Position numbers and translations under genes: made by a program
Origin: an uncultured Neglectibacter sp.
GTDB taxonomy: Bacteria > Bacillota > Clostridia > Oscillospirales > Acutalibacteraceae
Direction of reading: 5' to 3'
Length of the DNA: 64,000 bases
Assembly (NCBI GenBank): GCA_904374805.1
Contig: CAJFEW010000002.1
Span: forward strand, 1 to 64,000
Shown: piece by piece, positions 53,362 to 61,411 of the stretch
Position numbering within the stretch: position 1 is the first letter of the stretch
How the letters are laid out: every line of letters begins with the position of its first letter
Notes under the pieces: generated by a model
The model's database searches: none
The model's input: only the letters and a program-made list of their open reading frames with translations
Told to the model about the DNA's origin: nothing

Positions 53362-55839
53362 TTACTTCTCCACAACAGATGCCTTCGGCTCAAACACAAA
53401 CTTTCCCTCTCGATAATCACACTGATAGGATTGGTTCGCTTTTACAGAGCCATCCAGCATTTTTTCCGAGACGGGGTCCTCCACCTGGCTTTGAATTACC
53501 CGGCGCAGAGGACGGGCGCCATAGGTGGGATCGTACCCTTTGTCGGCCACTGCCGCCACGGCAGCGTCGGTAAAGTCCATGGCAATGTCCATGTCCTGCA
53601 GCTTTTGCCGGAGGGAGAGGAGCATCTTGCGGGCAATTTGCTGGGTATCCTCTTTGGTCAGCTTGTGGAACACGATGATGTCGTCCACACGGTTGAGGAA
53701 CTCCGGACGGAACAGGGACTTCAGCTCACCCATCACCAGTTCTTTGGTCTTTTCAAAGTCCGCCTCTTCGGCAGCCTCCCTGGAATCGATCTGGCTGAAT
53801 CCCAGGCTCTTCTGCTTTTCTGTAATCATTCTTGCCCCTACGTTAGAGGTCATAATGATCACCGTGTTTTTAAAGTCCACCGTTTTGCCCTGAGAATCTG
53901 TGACACGCCCGTCTTCCAAAATCTGCAGAAGGATATTGAAGACATCCGGATGGGCCTTTTCAATTTCGTCAAACAGCACTACCGAATAGGGCTTGGTACG
54001 CACTGCCTCGGTCAGCTGACCGCCTTCGTCAAAGCCCACATAGCCGGGAGGAGACCCCACCAGGCGGGAGACCGTGTGCTTCTCCATGTATTCGGACATA
54101 TCGAACCGGATCATGGCTTTTTCGTCGCCAAACATGGCTTCGGCAAGGGCCTTACAAAGTTCTGTTTTCCCTACGCCGGTAGGCCCTAAAAAAATGAAGG
54201 ATCCAATGGGCCGGTTTTTGTCCTTTAAGCCCACGCGACCTCTGCGAATGGCTTTTGCAATGGCAGTTACAGCTTCGTCCTGGCCAATGACACGCTTGTG
54301 CAGCGTTTCCTCCAAACGCAGCAGCCGGGCGCTTTCTTCCTCTGTCAGCTGTGTGACAGGAACTCCCGTCCACATGGATACAATATCGGCAATGTCCCCG
54401 GGAACCACCACGCTGTTGCTCCGCTCGTTCTTGGCGCTCCACTCGTCTTTGGCACGCTCCAGCTGCTCTTGCAGCTCTTTTTCCTTATCCCGCAAGGAGG
54501 CTGCTTGTTCAAAGTCCTGGGCATTGACCGCTGCCGCCTTATCGATCTCAATCTCTTTGATTTTCTTTTCCAAGTCTTGCAAATCGTCCGGCGCAGTAAA
54601 GGTGCGCAACCGTACGCGGGAAGCCGCTTCGTCAATCAAGTCAATGGCTTTATCGGGCAGGTACCGGTCGGAGATATAACGAGCGGAAAGCTTCACCGCC
54701 GCATCGATGGCCTCATCGGTAATCTGCACTTTATGATGGGCCTCATAGCGGTCCTTCAAGCCTTTCAGGATCTGCACAGCCTCCTCTTCGGAAGGCTCGC
54801 CAACCATAACAGGTTGGAACCGGCGCTCCAGAGCGGCGTCTTTTTCGATGTGCTTGCGGTATTCATTGATGGTGGTGGCGCCGATAACTTGGAAATCTCC
54901 TCGGGCCAAAGCCGGCTTTAAAATATTGGCAGCGTCTGCAGATCCTTCTGCGGAACCGGCGCCGATGATGGTGTGCAGTTCATCGATAAAGAGGATGATG
55001 TTGCCGTCTGCCTTTACCTCATCAATGGCGCTTTTAATGCGCTCTTCAAAGTCGCCCCGGTATTTGGTGCCGGCCACCATTCCTGTCAGATCCAGAGAAA
55101 TTAACCGTTTGTTTTTCAGCAGTTCGGGGACTTCACCTGCCTGGATTTTTAGAGCAAGCCCTTCTGCCACAGCCGTTTTGCCAACGCCAGGTTCCCCGAT
55201 GAGCACTGGGTTGTTCTTGGTCCGGCGGCACAAAATCTGAATGACACGCTCGATTTCCGTCTGGCGGCCAATCACAGGGTCAATTTTTCCCTGGGCGGCC
55301 AGTTGCGTCAGATCCCGGCCAAACTGATCCAAGGCTTTCCCGCCTTGTTTGCCTTCCTCGCTATGAGAGCCTGCTTCGCTCTTGTTACCAAAGGAAGCGT
55401 TGTTGAGCATGGCGGAAAGCTCCGCCACAATGCGGTTGGGATCTGCCCCCAAAATTTGCAGGAAACGCATGGCATAGCTCTGGCCGTCTTCAATGATGGC
55501 AATGAGCAAATGCTCGGTTCCCACATAAGCATTGTGCAGCTGGGCTCCCGCCAGAGCAGCCACTTGCAGAATCCGTTTTGTACGGGGCGTAAAGGCGTCC
55601 GGAGACAAAACGGTGGGCTCACCTGCGCCAATCCGCTCGCGGATCAGCTTTTCGAAGGCTTCCGCCGTAACGCCCATTTTATTTAGCACCGCATAAGCCA
55701 CACCTGTGCCTTCTTTTAACAGGCCCAGCATAATGTGCTCGCTGCCCACATAATCGTGGCCCAATCCCTCAGCTGAGGAAATCGCCAAATTCATGGCGTT
55801 GTTTGCTTTTTCTGTAAATCCGTTGAAACGATAGGTCAT
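53362..55839 (-). CDS. clpC: ClpC, AAA+ unfoldase of ClpCP
   Basis: Hsp100 unfoldase that with ClpP degrades proteins marked by phospho-arginine. At 825 residues: an N-terminal repeat domain (1-145), a first AAA domain with GEPGVGKTAVAEGL (about 212) and LFIDELHTIIGAG, a middle UVR-type coiled coil (about 430-470), a second AAA domain with [14 protein letters not shown] (about 550), and the VGSPPGYVGFDEGG loop. ATG 55839 (MTYRFNGFTEKAN) follows AAGGAGTGATCG. It is the last gene of the CtsR-controlled operon, seven bases after mcsB. Confidence 0.96.
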   Translation of the reverse strand: MTYRFNGFTEKANNAMNLAISSAEGLGHDYVGSEHIMLGLLKEGTGVAYAVLNKMGVTAEAFEKLIRERIGAGEPTVLSPDAFTPRTKRILQVAALAGAQLHNAYVGTEHLLIAIIEDGQSYAMRFLQILGADPNRIVAELSAMLNNASFGNKSEAGSHSEEGKQGGKALDQFGRDLTQLAAQGKIDPVIGRQTEIERVIQILCRRTKNNPVLIGEPGVGKTAVAEGLALKIQAGEVPELLKNKRLISLDLTGMVAGTKYRGDFEERIKSAIDEVKADGNIILFIDELHTIIGAGSAEGSADAANILKPALARGDFQVIGATTINEYRKHIEKDAALERRFQPVMVGEPSEEEAVQILKGLKDRYEAHHKVQITDEAIDAAVKLSARYISDRYLPDKAIDLIDEAASRVRLRTFTAPDDLQDLEKKIKEIEIDKAAAVNAQDFEQAASLRDKEKELQEQLERAKDEWSAKNERSNSVVVPGDIADIVSMWTGVPVTQLTEEESARLLRLEETLHKRVIGQDEAVTAIAKAIRRGRVGLKDKNRPIGSFIFLGPTGVGKTELCKALAEAMFGDEKAMIRFDMSEYMEKHTVSRLVGSPPGYVGFDEGGQLTEAVRTKPYSVVLFDEIEKAHPDVFNILLQILEDGRVTDSQGKTVDFKNTVIIMTSNVGARMITEKQKSLGFSQIDSREAAEEADFEKTKELVMGELKSLFRPEFLNRVDDIIVFHKLTKEDTQQIARKMLLSLRQKLQDMDIAMDFTDAAVAAVADKGYDPTYGARPLRRVIQSQVEDPVSEKMLDGSVKANQSYQCDYREGKFVFEPKASVVEK

Positions 55840-55846
55840 AAAGCGA

Positions 55847-56890
55847 TCACTCCTTGATCTTTTTGCAAAACTCTCGGACCATTTGGGCCCGAAGCACGTC
55901 GCGTTCATTTTGATCCAACTGTTTGCCGGCTTTCGCCATTAAGGTAGCCGGCTGCGTGTTTATCATAAGGGTATTGAGCTCTTCGGTTGAGATTCCCTGG
56001 AGCACCCCGGTGGAAATACCGAACCGTATATAGGAAAGCAGATCCATAAACTCGCTGCTGGAGAGCACCCGCGCCGTTTTACAAATGCCGGCTGCCCGGT
56101 CAATTTTGTCCTGCCAGGCGATATCCTCACTCATTTGCGCCCGGGCTTTACGCTCTTCCTCCATCAGCTGCACGGTGATACTTTGCAGATTTTCTATGGC
56201 TTCCTTCTCGCTGAGGCCCAGGGTAATCTGATTGGAAAGCTGGTACAGCCCTCCTACGATTTTACTGCCTTCCCCGTAGGTGCCCCGCATAGTCAATCCC
56301 AGTTTGGATAAATTGGAGCTAATTCTAGGCATGGCTCCGCTTTCTGTTAATGCGGGCAGGTGCAGCATCACGGAAGCGCGCATCCCTGTGCCCAGGTTGG
56401 TGGGACACTGGGTTAAATAGCCAAATTCCGCATCGTACGCAAAATCCAGAGATTCGCTGAGCAAGGTGTCAATGCGGTCGGCTGTTTCGGCTGCCTCTTG
56501 CAGAGACAAGCCTTCCCGCAGCACCTGAATGCGCAAATGGTCCTCTTCATTGATCATAATGGAAATGCTCTCGTCTTCGGAAATAAGAGCAGCTTTTCCC
56601 TTACGGCTGGAAATAAATTCGGGGCTGAGGATGTGCCGTTCTACCAGGGAGACCGCCTCTTCTTCCGAGGCGTTTTCTAAAGGCAGAAAACGAAACTCTT
56701 TGGAGAGGATGCTGTTTCCGGAGAGAAGTGCGTCCCGAACCTGCTGTTCCACGGCCTCCCGTTGTTTGGCCGTTGCCCTCGAGGGAAAGGGAAATTGCTT
56801 TATATTTCGAGCCAGACGAACACGGGTGCTGCACACAACGTCGCCGCAGTTTCCGGCTTTTTCATACCATTTTTTCGCAGTGTTAGTCAT
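55847..56890 (-). CDS. mcsB: Protein arginine kinase McsB
   Basis: Phosphorylates arginines on misfolded proteins, marking them for ClpCP, and inactivates CtsR. At 347 residues it has the phosphagen-kinase fold: VCSTRVRLARNIKQFPFPS near residue 20, the ATP-site NEEDHLRIQ, and CPTNLGTGMRASVMLHLPAL with the catalytic cysteine at about 164. ATG 56890 overlaps the mcsA stop by eight bases. It activates with McsA next door. Confidence 0.96.
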   Translation of the reverse strand: MTNTAKKWYEKAGNCGDVVCSTRVRLARNIKQFPFPSRATAKQREAVEQQVRDALLSGNSILSKEFRFLPLENASEEEAVSLVERHILSPEFISSRKGKAALISEDESISIMINEEDHLRIQVLREGLSLQEAAETADRIDTLLSESLDFAYDAEFGYLTQCPTNLGTGMRASVMLHLPALTESGAMPRISSNLSKLGLTMRGTYGEGSKIVGGLYQLSNQITLGLSEKEAIENLQSITVQLMEEERKARAQMSEDIAWQDKIDRAAGICKTARVLSSSEFMDLLSYIRFGISTGVLQGISTEELNTLMINTQPATLMAKAGKQLDQNERDVLRAQMVREFCKKIKE

Positions 56891-57398
56891 GGCTTTCCAT
56901 CTCCTTGATCTCATCCCGCAGTACGGCAGCGGTTTCGTAGTCTTGCTGTTCTACCGCCTGCTTCAGCAGACGCTTTTTCTCTTCCAGAGGGGATTCCTGT
57001 ACAGGCATCATGGCGCTTTGCCCGCCTGTCAGGCGCAGAGCAGATCCCCCGGGCACTTTGCCCTTATGTTGCGTCGTCCCGTGAATTCTCTGAATCATGG
57101 GGACCAGCTGGCTGCGAAAAGTTTTGTAGCACTCCGCACACCCGATTTTACCGGATTGGGAGATTTCCTCAAAGCTGGCTCCACAACTGGGGCACCGGGT
57201 CACTTGAACACCCGGAGCGGCTTTTCCCAAAAAACCGCCCAACAGATTTCCCAAGTCCATATTCCAGCTGTTGTAGAGATGCAAGTGTCCCTCCTTTTGG
57301 GCACACTCGCTGCACAGATGATATTCCGTTAATTTTCCATTGACAATGGTTTTGATATGGGTTGTAGCGGGATGTTTCCCACAGGATTGACACAGCAT
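56883..57398 (-). CDS. mcsA: McsA, activator of McsB
   Basis: Zinc-finger cofactor of the arginine kinase. At 171 residues four CxxC pairs are visible: CQSC (3-6), CSEC, CPSC and CAEC (about 29-97), which form two zinc sites. The C-terminal UVR motif (LEEKKRLLKQAVEQQDYETAAVLRDEI) contacts ClpC-family partners. ATG 57398 gives the typical MLCQSCGKHPATTHI start; the earlier frame overlaps ctsR. It lies 13 bases after ctsR. Confidence 0.95.
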   Translation of the reverse strand: MLCQSCGKHPATTHIKTIVNGKLTEYHLCSECAQKEGHLHLYNSWNMDLGNLLGGFLGKAAPGVQVTRCPSCGASFEEISQSGKIGCAECYKTFRSQLVPMIQRIHGTTQHKGKVPGGSALRLTGGQSAMMPVQESPLEEKKRLLKQAVEQQDYETAAVLRDEIKEMESHD

Positions 57399-57411
57399 GC
57401 AAATTCCCCCT

Positions 57412-57864
57412 TTATGTCCTGGTAGACAACAACATATTCTTATAGATGGCCGCCCGCACCACATCGCGCAGTTCCTTGGGCACAGCCGCCAGAGACTGCT
57501 CGGAACACGCCGCCCGAATGAGTGCGGCGCTGGAGTTGTCCAGCATGCCGCTTTGCAGCAAGTTCCCTGTCATAGCTCGGGCAGTGGCGGCGTCCAAGCT
57601 ATCGCCCACGCTGTTTACAATGTGCATGATCATATCCGACTTGGAAAGCCGCATGCGGGTGATGCGGATATACCCGCCGCCGCCTCGCCGGCTCTCTACA
57701 ATATACCCCTGTTCCGGGGTGAATCGGGAGGTCAGCACGTAGTTGATCTGGCTGGGAACGCAGCCCAGGCTGTTGGCCAGCTCATTGCGCTGAATTTCAG
57801 CTGTTCCGTTTTCCTGGTTTAATAGGTCTACAATGTATTTTGCAACGCTGTCACTAATACGCAT
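57412..57864 (-). CDS. ctsR: CtsR, class III heat-shock repressor
   Basis: Repressor of clp genes that senses heat through its winged-helix beta-wing. At 150 residues the N-terminal DNA-binding domain (ISDSVAKYIVDLLNQENGTAEIQRNELANSL, read in parts) and the glycine-rich wing ESRRGGGGYIRI (about 58-69) are typical. It heads the ctsR-mcsA-mcsB-clpC operon and is preceded by two CtsR operators flanking its promoter, so it should repress itself. ATG 57864 follows GGAGGAAAGG. Confidence 0.96.
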   Translation of the reverse strand: MRISDSVAKYIVDLLNQENGTAEIQRNELANSLGCVPSQINYVLTSRFTPEQGYIVESRRGGGGYIRITRMRLSKSDMIMHIVNSVGDSLDAATARAMTGNLLQSGMLDNSSAALIRAACSEQSLAAVPKELRDVVRAAIYKNMLLSTRT

Positions 57865-57905
57865 TTCATCTCACCTTTCCTCCCATTAGGCCAATTTTAT
57901 TTGTC

Positions 57906-57970
57906 TTTGACTTTCTTTGACTTTTATTATATCGGATCTCTTCGGAAAATCAAGGTCAAAGAAAGTCAAT
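57906..57970 (-). promoter_or_regulatory. ctsR promoter with two CtsR operators
   Basis: On the minus strand TTGATT (57948-57953), 16 bp, TATAAT (57926-57931) form the promoter. A perfect CtsR heptad repeat, AGTCAAA-GAA-AGTCAAA on the minus strand, lies at 57906-57922, just downstream of the -10. A second one, on the plus strand, GGTCAAA-GAA-AGTCAAT (one mismatch), lies at 57954-57970, abutting the -35. They match the known direct-repeat consensus and sandwich the promoter. Confidence 0.92.
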
Positions 57971-58075
57971 CAAGAAAAAGGAGGCGAAATTACCTCCTTT
58001 TATCTCGCAAAATCTCTTGTTTTCTTTTATTTTTGTAAGTTTAAAAAATCTGCTGTAAAGCCTTTTGCTTCTGTA

Positions 58076-58102
58076 ACACTTTTTTCCGGATGCCATAAGA
58101 TA
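58076..58102 (+). promoter_or_regulatory. Possible mother-cell (SigK-type) promoter of the small Cys-rich gene
   Basis: An AC at 58076-58077, a 16-base spacer and CATAAGATA (58094-58102) match the known late sporulation SigK pattern (AC, N16-17, CATAnnnTA). The rival vegetative reading TTGTAA-17-TAAAGC is weaker. This is a short motif that can occur by chance. Confidence 0.35.
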
Positions 58103-58131
58103 GAGTGTAACTTGAAAGGAGGCAATCTTCC

Positions 58132-58257
58132 ATGTGTAACGGTAACTGCACTTGGCTCATCATCATCCTCATCCTTCTGTGCTGCTGCAGTGGCGGCAGT
58201 GGGTTCGGCTTCAATGGGAACAATGATTGTGGCTGCAACAACGGCTGCGGCTGCTAA
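58132..58257 (+). CDS. 41-residue Cys/Gly-rich membrane-anchored small protein
   Basis: A tiny gene too short for most gene finders. The product opens MCNGNCTWLIIILILLCCC, a short hydrophobic stretch flanked by cysteines, followed by SGGSGFGFNGN and a tail ending CGCNNGCGC; nine of 41 residues are Cys and nine are Gly. AAAGGAGG is well placed nine bases before the ATG, the stop is TAA, and a strong terminator follows, all of which argue for a real gene. Similar tiny Cys/Gly proteins occur in Clostridia; a spore-coat or membrane role is only a guess. It is divergent from ctsR. Confidence 0.75.
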   Translation: MCNGNCTWLIIILILLCCCSGGSGFGFNGNNDCGCNNGCGC

Positions 58258-58344
58258 CCAAACTTCGGCCCACCAAATTCTGAGGCAGGCAGCGTGAGCG
58301 TTCCTGCCCCACCCCACGGGCGCCTATGAAAAGAGATGCCCACG

Positions 58345-58386
58345 AGTGGAGAGAGCCTTTGCTGGCTCTCTCCACTTGCTTTTTGT
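58345..58386 (+). terminator. Intrinsic terminator after the small Cys-rich gene
   Basis: AGTGGAGAGAGCC (58345-58357) pairs with GGCTCTCTCCACTT (58364-58377), followed by GCTTTTTGTG. It lies about 90 bases past the stop of the 41-codon gene. Confidence 0.88.
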
Positions 58387-58476
58387 GTAGGCTGGAGTAA
58401 AGCTTTTCTTCCACCGGCTTTTGTTGTTGCTTTCCTAAAAAGAAAATAGACTCACGCCCAAGCGTCAGTCTACTCT

Positions 58477-58852
58477 CAGGAAACTTTAAGACTCATAGCT
58501 TCCTCGATATTGCACCAGGGTATGGTCAATGACTTCAATCCGGTAATCGCTGAACCAAAACACAAAATTATGGCCAAATAACCCCAGACATACTTTCCCG
58601 CTCCTTTGCCAAATGGGGTTCTCTCCAAAAACTGGTTAAAAAGACGATACAATCGATGGATTCTCCCTGAAGAATCTGCCGACAAGTTCGGTAATGAATG
58701 AGGCGACGGTATACTTTTCCCAAAATCCGGTGATCCCAAAGCTTCTTTTGCTTTTCTTGTGTCAGCCAACAGACGTGGTGTCCCTCGCGATACAATCTGG
58801 TAGCCACATAGTGGCCTGCCGTATCGTAATTGCCCACAAACAGAATTCTCAT
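58477..58852 (-). pseudogene. Degraded NAD-dependent epimerase-like gene remnant
   Basis: The minus-strand frame from 58852 encodes a Rossmann-like start: MRILFVGNYDTAGHYVATRL, then HVCWLT and IDCIVFLTSF, typical of an NAD-dependent epimerase/dehydratase N-terminus. It stops after about 94 residues, far too short for the roughly 300-residue family, and the sequence then continues as protein-like segments in other frames, for example FSDYRIEVIDHTLVQYRGSYES ending near 58490. I read it as a truncated, frameshifted remnant, though a genuine short protein of 94 residues cannot be excluded. Confidence 0.5.
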
Positions 58853-58999
58853 GCACCCTCGCCATTCCCCTCAATCAGAGAACCCCTCGCACCTATACTT
58901 CCATTGGTTAAAGACGAGAGGCCTTATTTGAGAAAGTATACACTAAATTTGGTACAAAAAGCTTCCCTTTTCGCACGATTTCTTCCCGATTGAACTACA

Positions 59000-59066
59000 A
59001 TAAAAAAAGTCCTTTTCCTTGTACAGGAAAGAGTTCCCTGCACACACAAACTGCGTCGGGAACTCT
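59000..59066 (-). terminator. Terminator after the TSCPD gene
   Basis: GAGTTCCC (59031-59038) pairs with GGGAACTC (59058-59065). Beyond it on the minus strand a second small stem and a T run (CTTTTTTTATTG) follow. It lies about 20 bases past the TSCPD stop. Confidence 0.7.
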
Positions 59067-59085
59067 CTTGCACAATCCATATCGC

Positions 59086-59349
59086 TTAAATCGAAATTTT
59101 CCCTTCTTCTATGGCTTGGGAAAGCGCCTGCGCCAACTGGTCCGGGCAAGAAGTAGGACGCGCCCCGCAATGAATGCCCTTGCAGCGGTCCAAATAGTCC
59201 TGCACTTTCATTCCACGGGCCAGAGCGGCGACACCCTGTGTGTTGCCGTTGCAGCCGCCGGTAAATGTAACAGATTGAATGACGCCGTCTTCCACGACGA
59301 TATCGATATTCCGGGAACATACCCCTTTGGGTGTGTAATGAATTTCCAT
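59086..59349 (-). CDS. TSCPD domain protein (TIGR03905 type)
   Basis: An 87-residue stand-alone TSCPD-domain protein, a piece similar to the C-terminal zinc region of class II ribonucleotide reductase. Key features are FTGGCNGNTQGVAALARGM and GIHCGARPTSCPDQLAQAL, which include the Cys and TSCPD signature. Relatives occur widely in Clostridia as free small proteins of unknown role. It is monocistronic with its own promoter and terminator. Confidence 0.92.
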   Translation of the reverse strand: MEIHYTPKGVCSRNIDIVVEDGVIQSVTFTGGCNGNTQGVAALARGMKVQDYLDRCKGIHCGARPTSCPDQLAQALSQAIEEGKISI

Positions 59350-59401
59350 AAACTCTTAGATCTTCCTTTCATCACAAAATCAAAAACTATATTTCTTATT
59401 A

Positions 59402-59430
59402 AATTTATCAGATTCGTCAGCGCTTGTCAA
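59402..59430 (-). promoter_or_regulatory. Promoter of the TSCPD gene
   Basis: The minus strand has TTGACA (59425-59430), 17 bp, TAAATT (59402-59407). Transcription would start near 59395, giving a leader of about 45 bases. Confidence 0.75.
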
Positions 59431-59463
59431 GATTATCCCTGTTTTTCCGCCAGGTCTATGAAA

Positions 59464-59485
59464 GCTCTCTCCACTGGGAAAGAGC
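59464..59485 (-). terminator. Probable terminator of the ABC permease operon
   Basis: On the minus strand GCTCTTTCC-CAGT-GGAGAGAGC makes a nine-pair stem (59464-59485), including one G-T pair, followed by TTTCAT. It is a moderate-strength intrinsic terminator after the permease gene. Confidence 0.6.
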
Positions 59486-59518
59486 ATGGCTTCTTCCCAC
59501 TCCGCGAGAAAAGAAAAT

Positions 59519-60304
59519 TCAATCCTCCGGCGGCTGGGCCAAGAAGTGTTCCGGTTGGAACTGGCGGCTGGAGAGGTTAAAAAGCAGCACAGTTAAAATT
59601 GCCAACAGAAGGACCAATCCCAACAAAAATGGCACGGTAATGCGAAAGATGCCCGTAAACTGCACCAGATACAGCAGGAGCAGAGGAAGCAGCAGATACC
59701 CCATGGTCTGCATGGCCTCTCCCGAAGTTTGGACCCTGGGCAGCTCCCAACTGACAAAAACCACAGAGAATAGGGCGATAACGGGCATCAGCAGCACCAG
59801 ACACACAATCCATTCAAAATTTAGAAAATACGGGGCTCCTATCGATACATCTGCAACGGAAACCGTAATGGCAAAGGCCACAAAGGATAGCAGGGAGATT
59901 GCCACGGACAGCAATGTGCAGCAAGTCACTTTTGCGTGGAAGAGCGACCGGGCATCCATGGCGGAGAGAAATAGGGTGGTCAAAGTGCCGCTCTTTTTCT
60001 CCTCCACAAGAATCTGAGAGGCTGCTGTAACCGAACAGACAATGGGGATGCAGAGAAACAAAAGCGGGCACAAAAGAGTGGTAAAAGCACCCATCCACAA
60101 CTGCCGGTATCCATAGCCTTCTGGGTTATCCAACATGGCGGCAAGTTTGGGCGGAAAGGAGAGATCTCCCTCCAAAGGAAGAAGGCTGATGATCACGGAA
60201 TAGAGCAGCGGTACTCCCACAGAAAGCAGTGCCGGCAGAAGCATCAAAAGGGCCCGTGTGCCCTTGCTGCGCCAGATGGCCCCCAGATCCTTGCCAACCA
60301 GCAC
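59519..60304 (-). CDS. ABC-2-type transporter permease
   Basis: A membrane permease of about 261 residues with six hydrophobic segments (LLMLLPALLSVGVPLLYSVI first, VPFLLGLVLLLAILTVLLF last) and a cytoplasmic loop carrying EKKSGTLTTLFLSAM, typical of ABC-2 permeases. The start is uncertain: GTG 60304 sits just after the ATPase stop but lacks a clear Shine-Dalgarno, while ATG 60400 would overlap the ATPase by 65 bases and add an Arg/Pro-rich stretch that looks like a shadow of the acidic tail coded in the other frame. It works with the adjacent ATPase, probably as an exporter. Confidence 0.82.
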   Translation of the reverse strand: MLVGKDLGAIWRSKGTRALLMLLPALLSVGVPLLYSVIISLLPLEGDLSFPPKLAAMLDNPEGYGYRQLWMGAFTTLLCPLLFLCIPIVCSVTAASQILVEEKKSGTLTTLFLSAMDARSLFHAKVTCCTLLSVAISLLSFVAFAITVSVADVSIGAPYFLNFEWIVCLVLLMPVIALFSVVFVSWELPRVQTSGEAMQTMGYLLLPLLLLYLVQFTGIFRITVPFLLGLVLLLAILTVLLFNLSSRQFQPEHFLAQPPED

Positions 60305-60335
60305 AATTTCCGCAGAAGAAAAGAGACGGCGTACA

Positions 60336-61397
60336 TCAAATCGGTTCGTCTTCTCCGGAACCTTCCGGCGAGGCTGGACCCGAGTCCCCTCCGGGGACAT
60401 TCTCCTGCTGGAATTCCTCCGGGCGGGTGCTGGACTCCTGGTCGGACTCCCGCTCCGGTTCCTCACTTTCTCCTGTCTCATTTTCGCGGAGCACCTCCCT
60501 TCTGCCTCCTGTTACGTAAGCGGTATAGATCTCCTCCAGTGTAGGCGAGAGAATGCGGGCTTCCAGCAGAGAGAAGCCCTCCCCTACCATGCGGGAGATA
60601 ATTTCCGGCATGGCTTTTTCTGCAGCGATTTCTTTTTCCCAATAGGGGCCGTTCCGAGAAAACCCTGCCGGGGTGCGGCTTTCCTCACACAGCCGCAGCT
60701 GGGCTCGAAATTGGATCCCCGCCCCCCGGCGCAAACTGTCCAAGTTTCCCTTTGCCAGAAGAACCCCATCCTTTAAAATGCCGTAATTGGCGCACACCAG
60801 CTGTGCAAAGGCCATATTGCCTGTACAGAGGAACAGTGTCACACCTTCTTCCTGTGCCACGCAGGAGAGCATCTCCCGAATGGCTCCGGCAGTTTCCAGA
60901 TCCAGGCCGCCAGAGGGTTCGTCGACCAATAAAGCACGAGGGCTGTGCATCAACGCTCTGGCCAAAGAAGCGCGGCGCACCACCCCTGTGGGGAGAGCGT
61001 CCACCCGCATATCTCTGCCTTCCCAGATATCCAGCTTGTGCAGTAAAAAGGAGGAACGCTCCAAGGCGCCGTTGTCATCCATGCCGTGAAGGCCTGCAAA
61101 AAAACGCAGGTTTTCCCACAAAGTCATGGCGCCGTACAGCTTCGCCTCCGTGAGCACTGTGCCCACCATTTGGTGCAGCCGCTGGGGTTCATGGGACGGG
61201 GAAAGCCCTAAAACCGAGCACTCTCCAAAGGTGGGCCTGGTCAGTCCAGAAAGCAAACGAATCAGGGTGGTTTTCCCGCTGTTTTTCCCTCCCACACAGG
61301 CGAAGGCCTCCCCTTGAGACACCTGGAGGTTTACTCCGCTCAAAGACACATTTTCCCCATATTCTTTTGTCAAATCATAGGTGACGATGGCATCCAT
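60336..61397 (-). CDS. ABC transporter ATP-binding protein with acidic tail
   Basis: A 353-residue ATPase partner of the following permease. Walker A is GGKNSGKTTL (about 36-45) and Walker B RALLVDEPSGGLDLE. The signature motif is degenerate: where LSGGQ is expected the sequence reads LPTGVVRRASLARAL. After the ATPase core comes a second domain (about 215-300) and then a roughly 50-residue Glu/Ser-rich acidic tail (GESEEPERES). The start codon is ATG 61397. The HD protein lies 15 bp upstream, so the three genes form one operon. Substrate unknown. Confidence 0.9.
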   Translation of the reverse strand: MDAIVTYDLTKEYGENVSLSGVNLQVSQGEAFACVGGKNSGKTTLIRLLSGLTRPTFGECSVLGLSPSHEPQRLHQMVGTVLTEAKLYGAMTLWENLRFFAGLHGMDDNGALERSSFLLHKLDIWEGRDMRVDALPTGVVRRASLARALMHSPRALLVDEPSGGLDLETAGAIREMLSCVAQEEGVTLFLCTGNMAFAQLVCANYGILKDGVLLAKGNLDSLRRGAGIQFRAQLRLCEESRTPAGFSRNGPYWEKEIAAEKAMPEIISRMVGEGFSLLEARILSPTLEEIYTAYVTGGRREVLRENETGESEEPERESDQESSTRPEEFQQENVPGGDSGPASPEGSGEDEPI

Positions 61398-61411
61398 GTG
61401 TGTTCCCCCAT

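Noticed and set aside
58027..58317. A minus-strand frame of 96 codons opposite the small Cys-rich gene
   Set aside because: It is Ala/Val-rich low-complexity sequence with no ribosome site, and reflects the plus-strand Cys/Gly codons.
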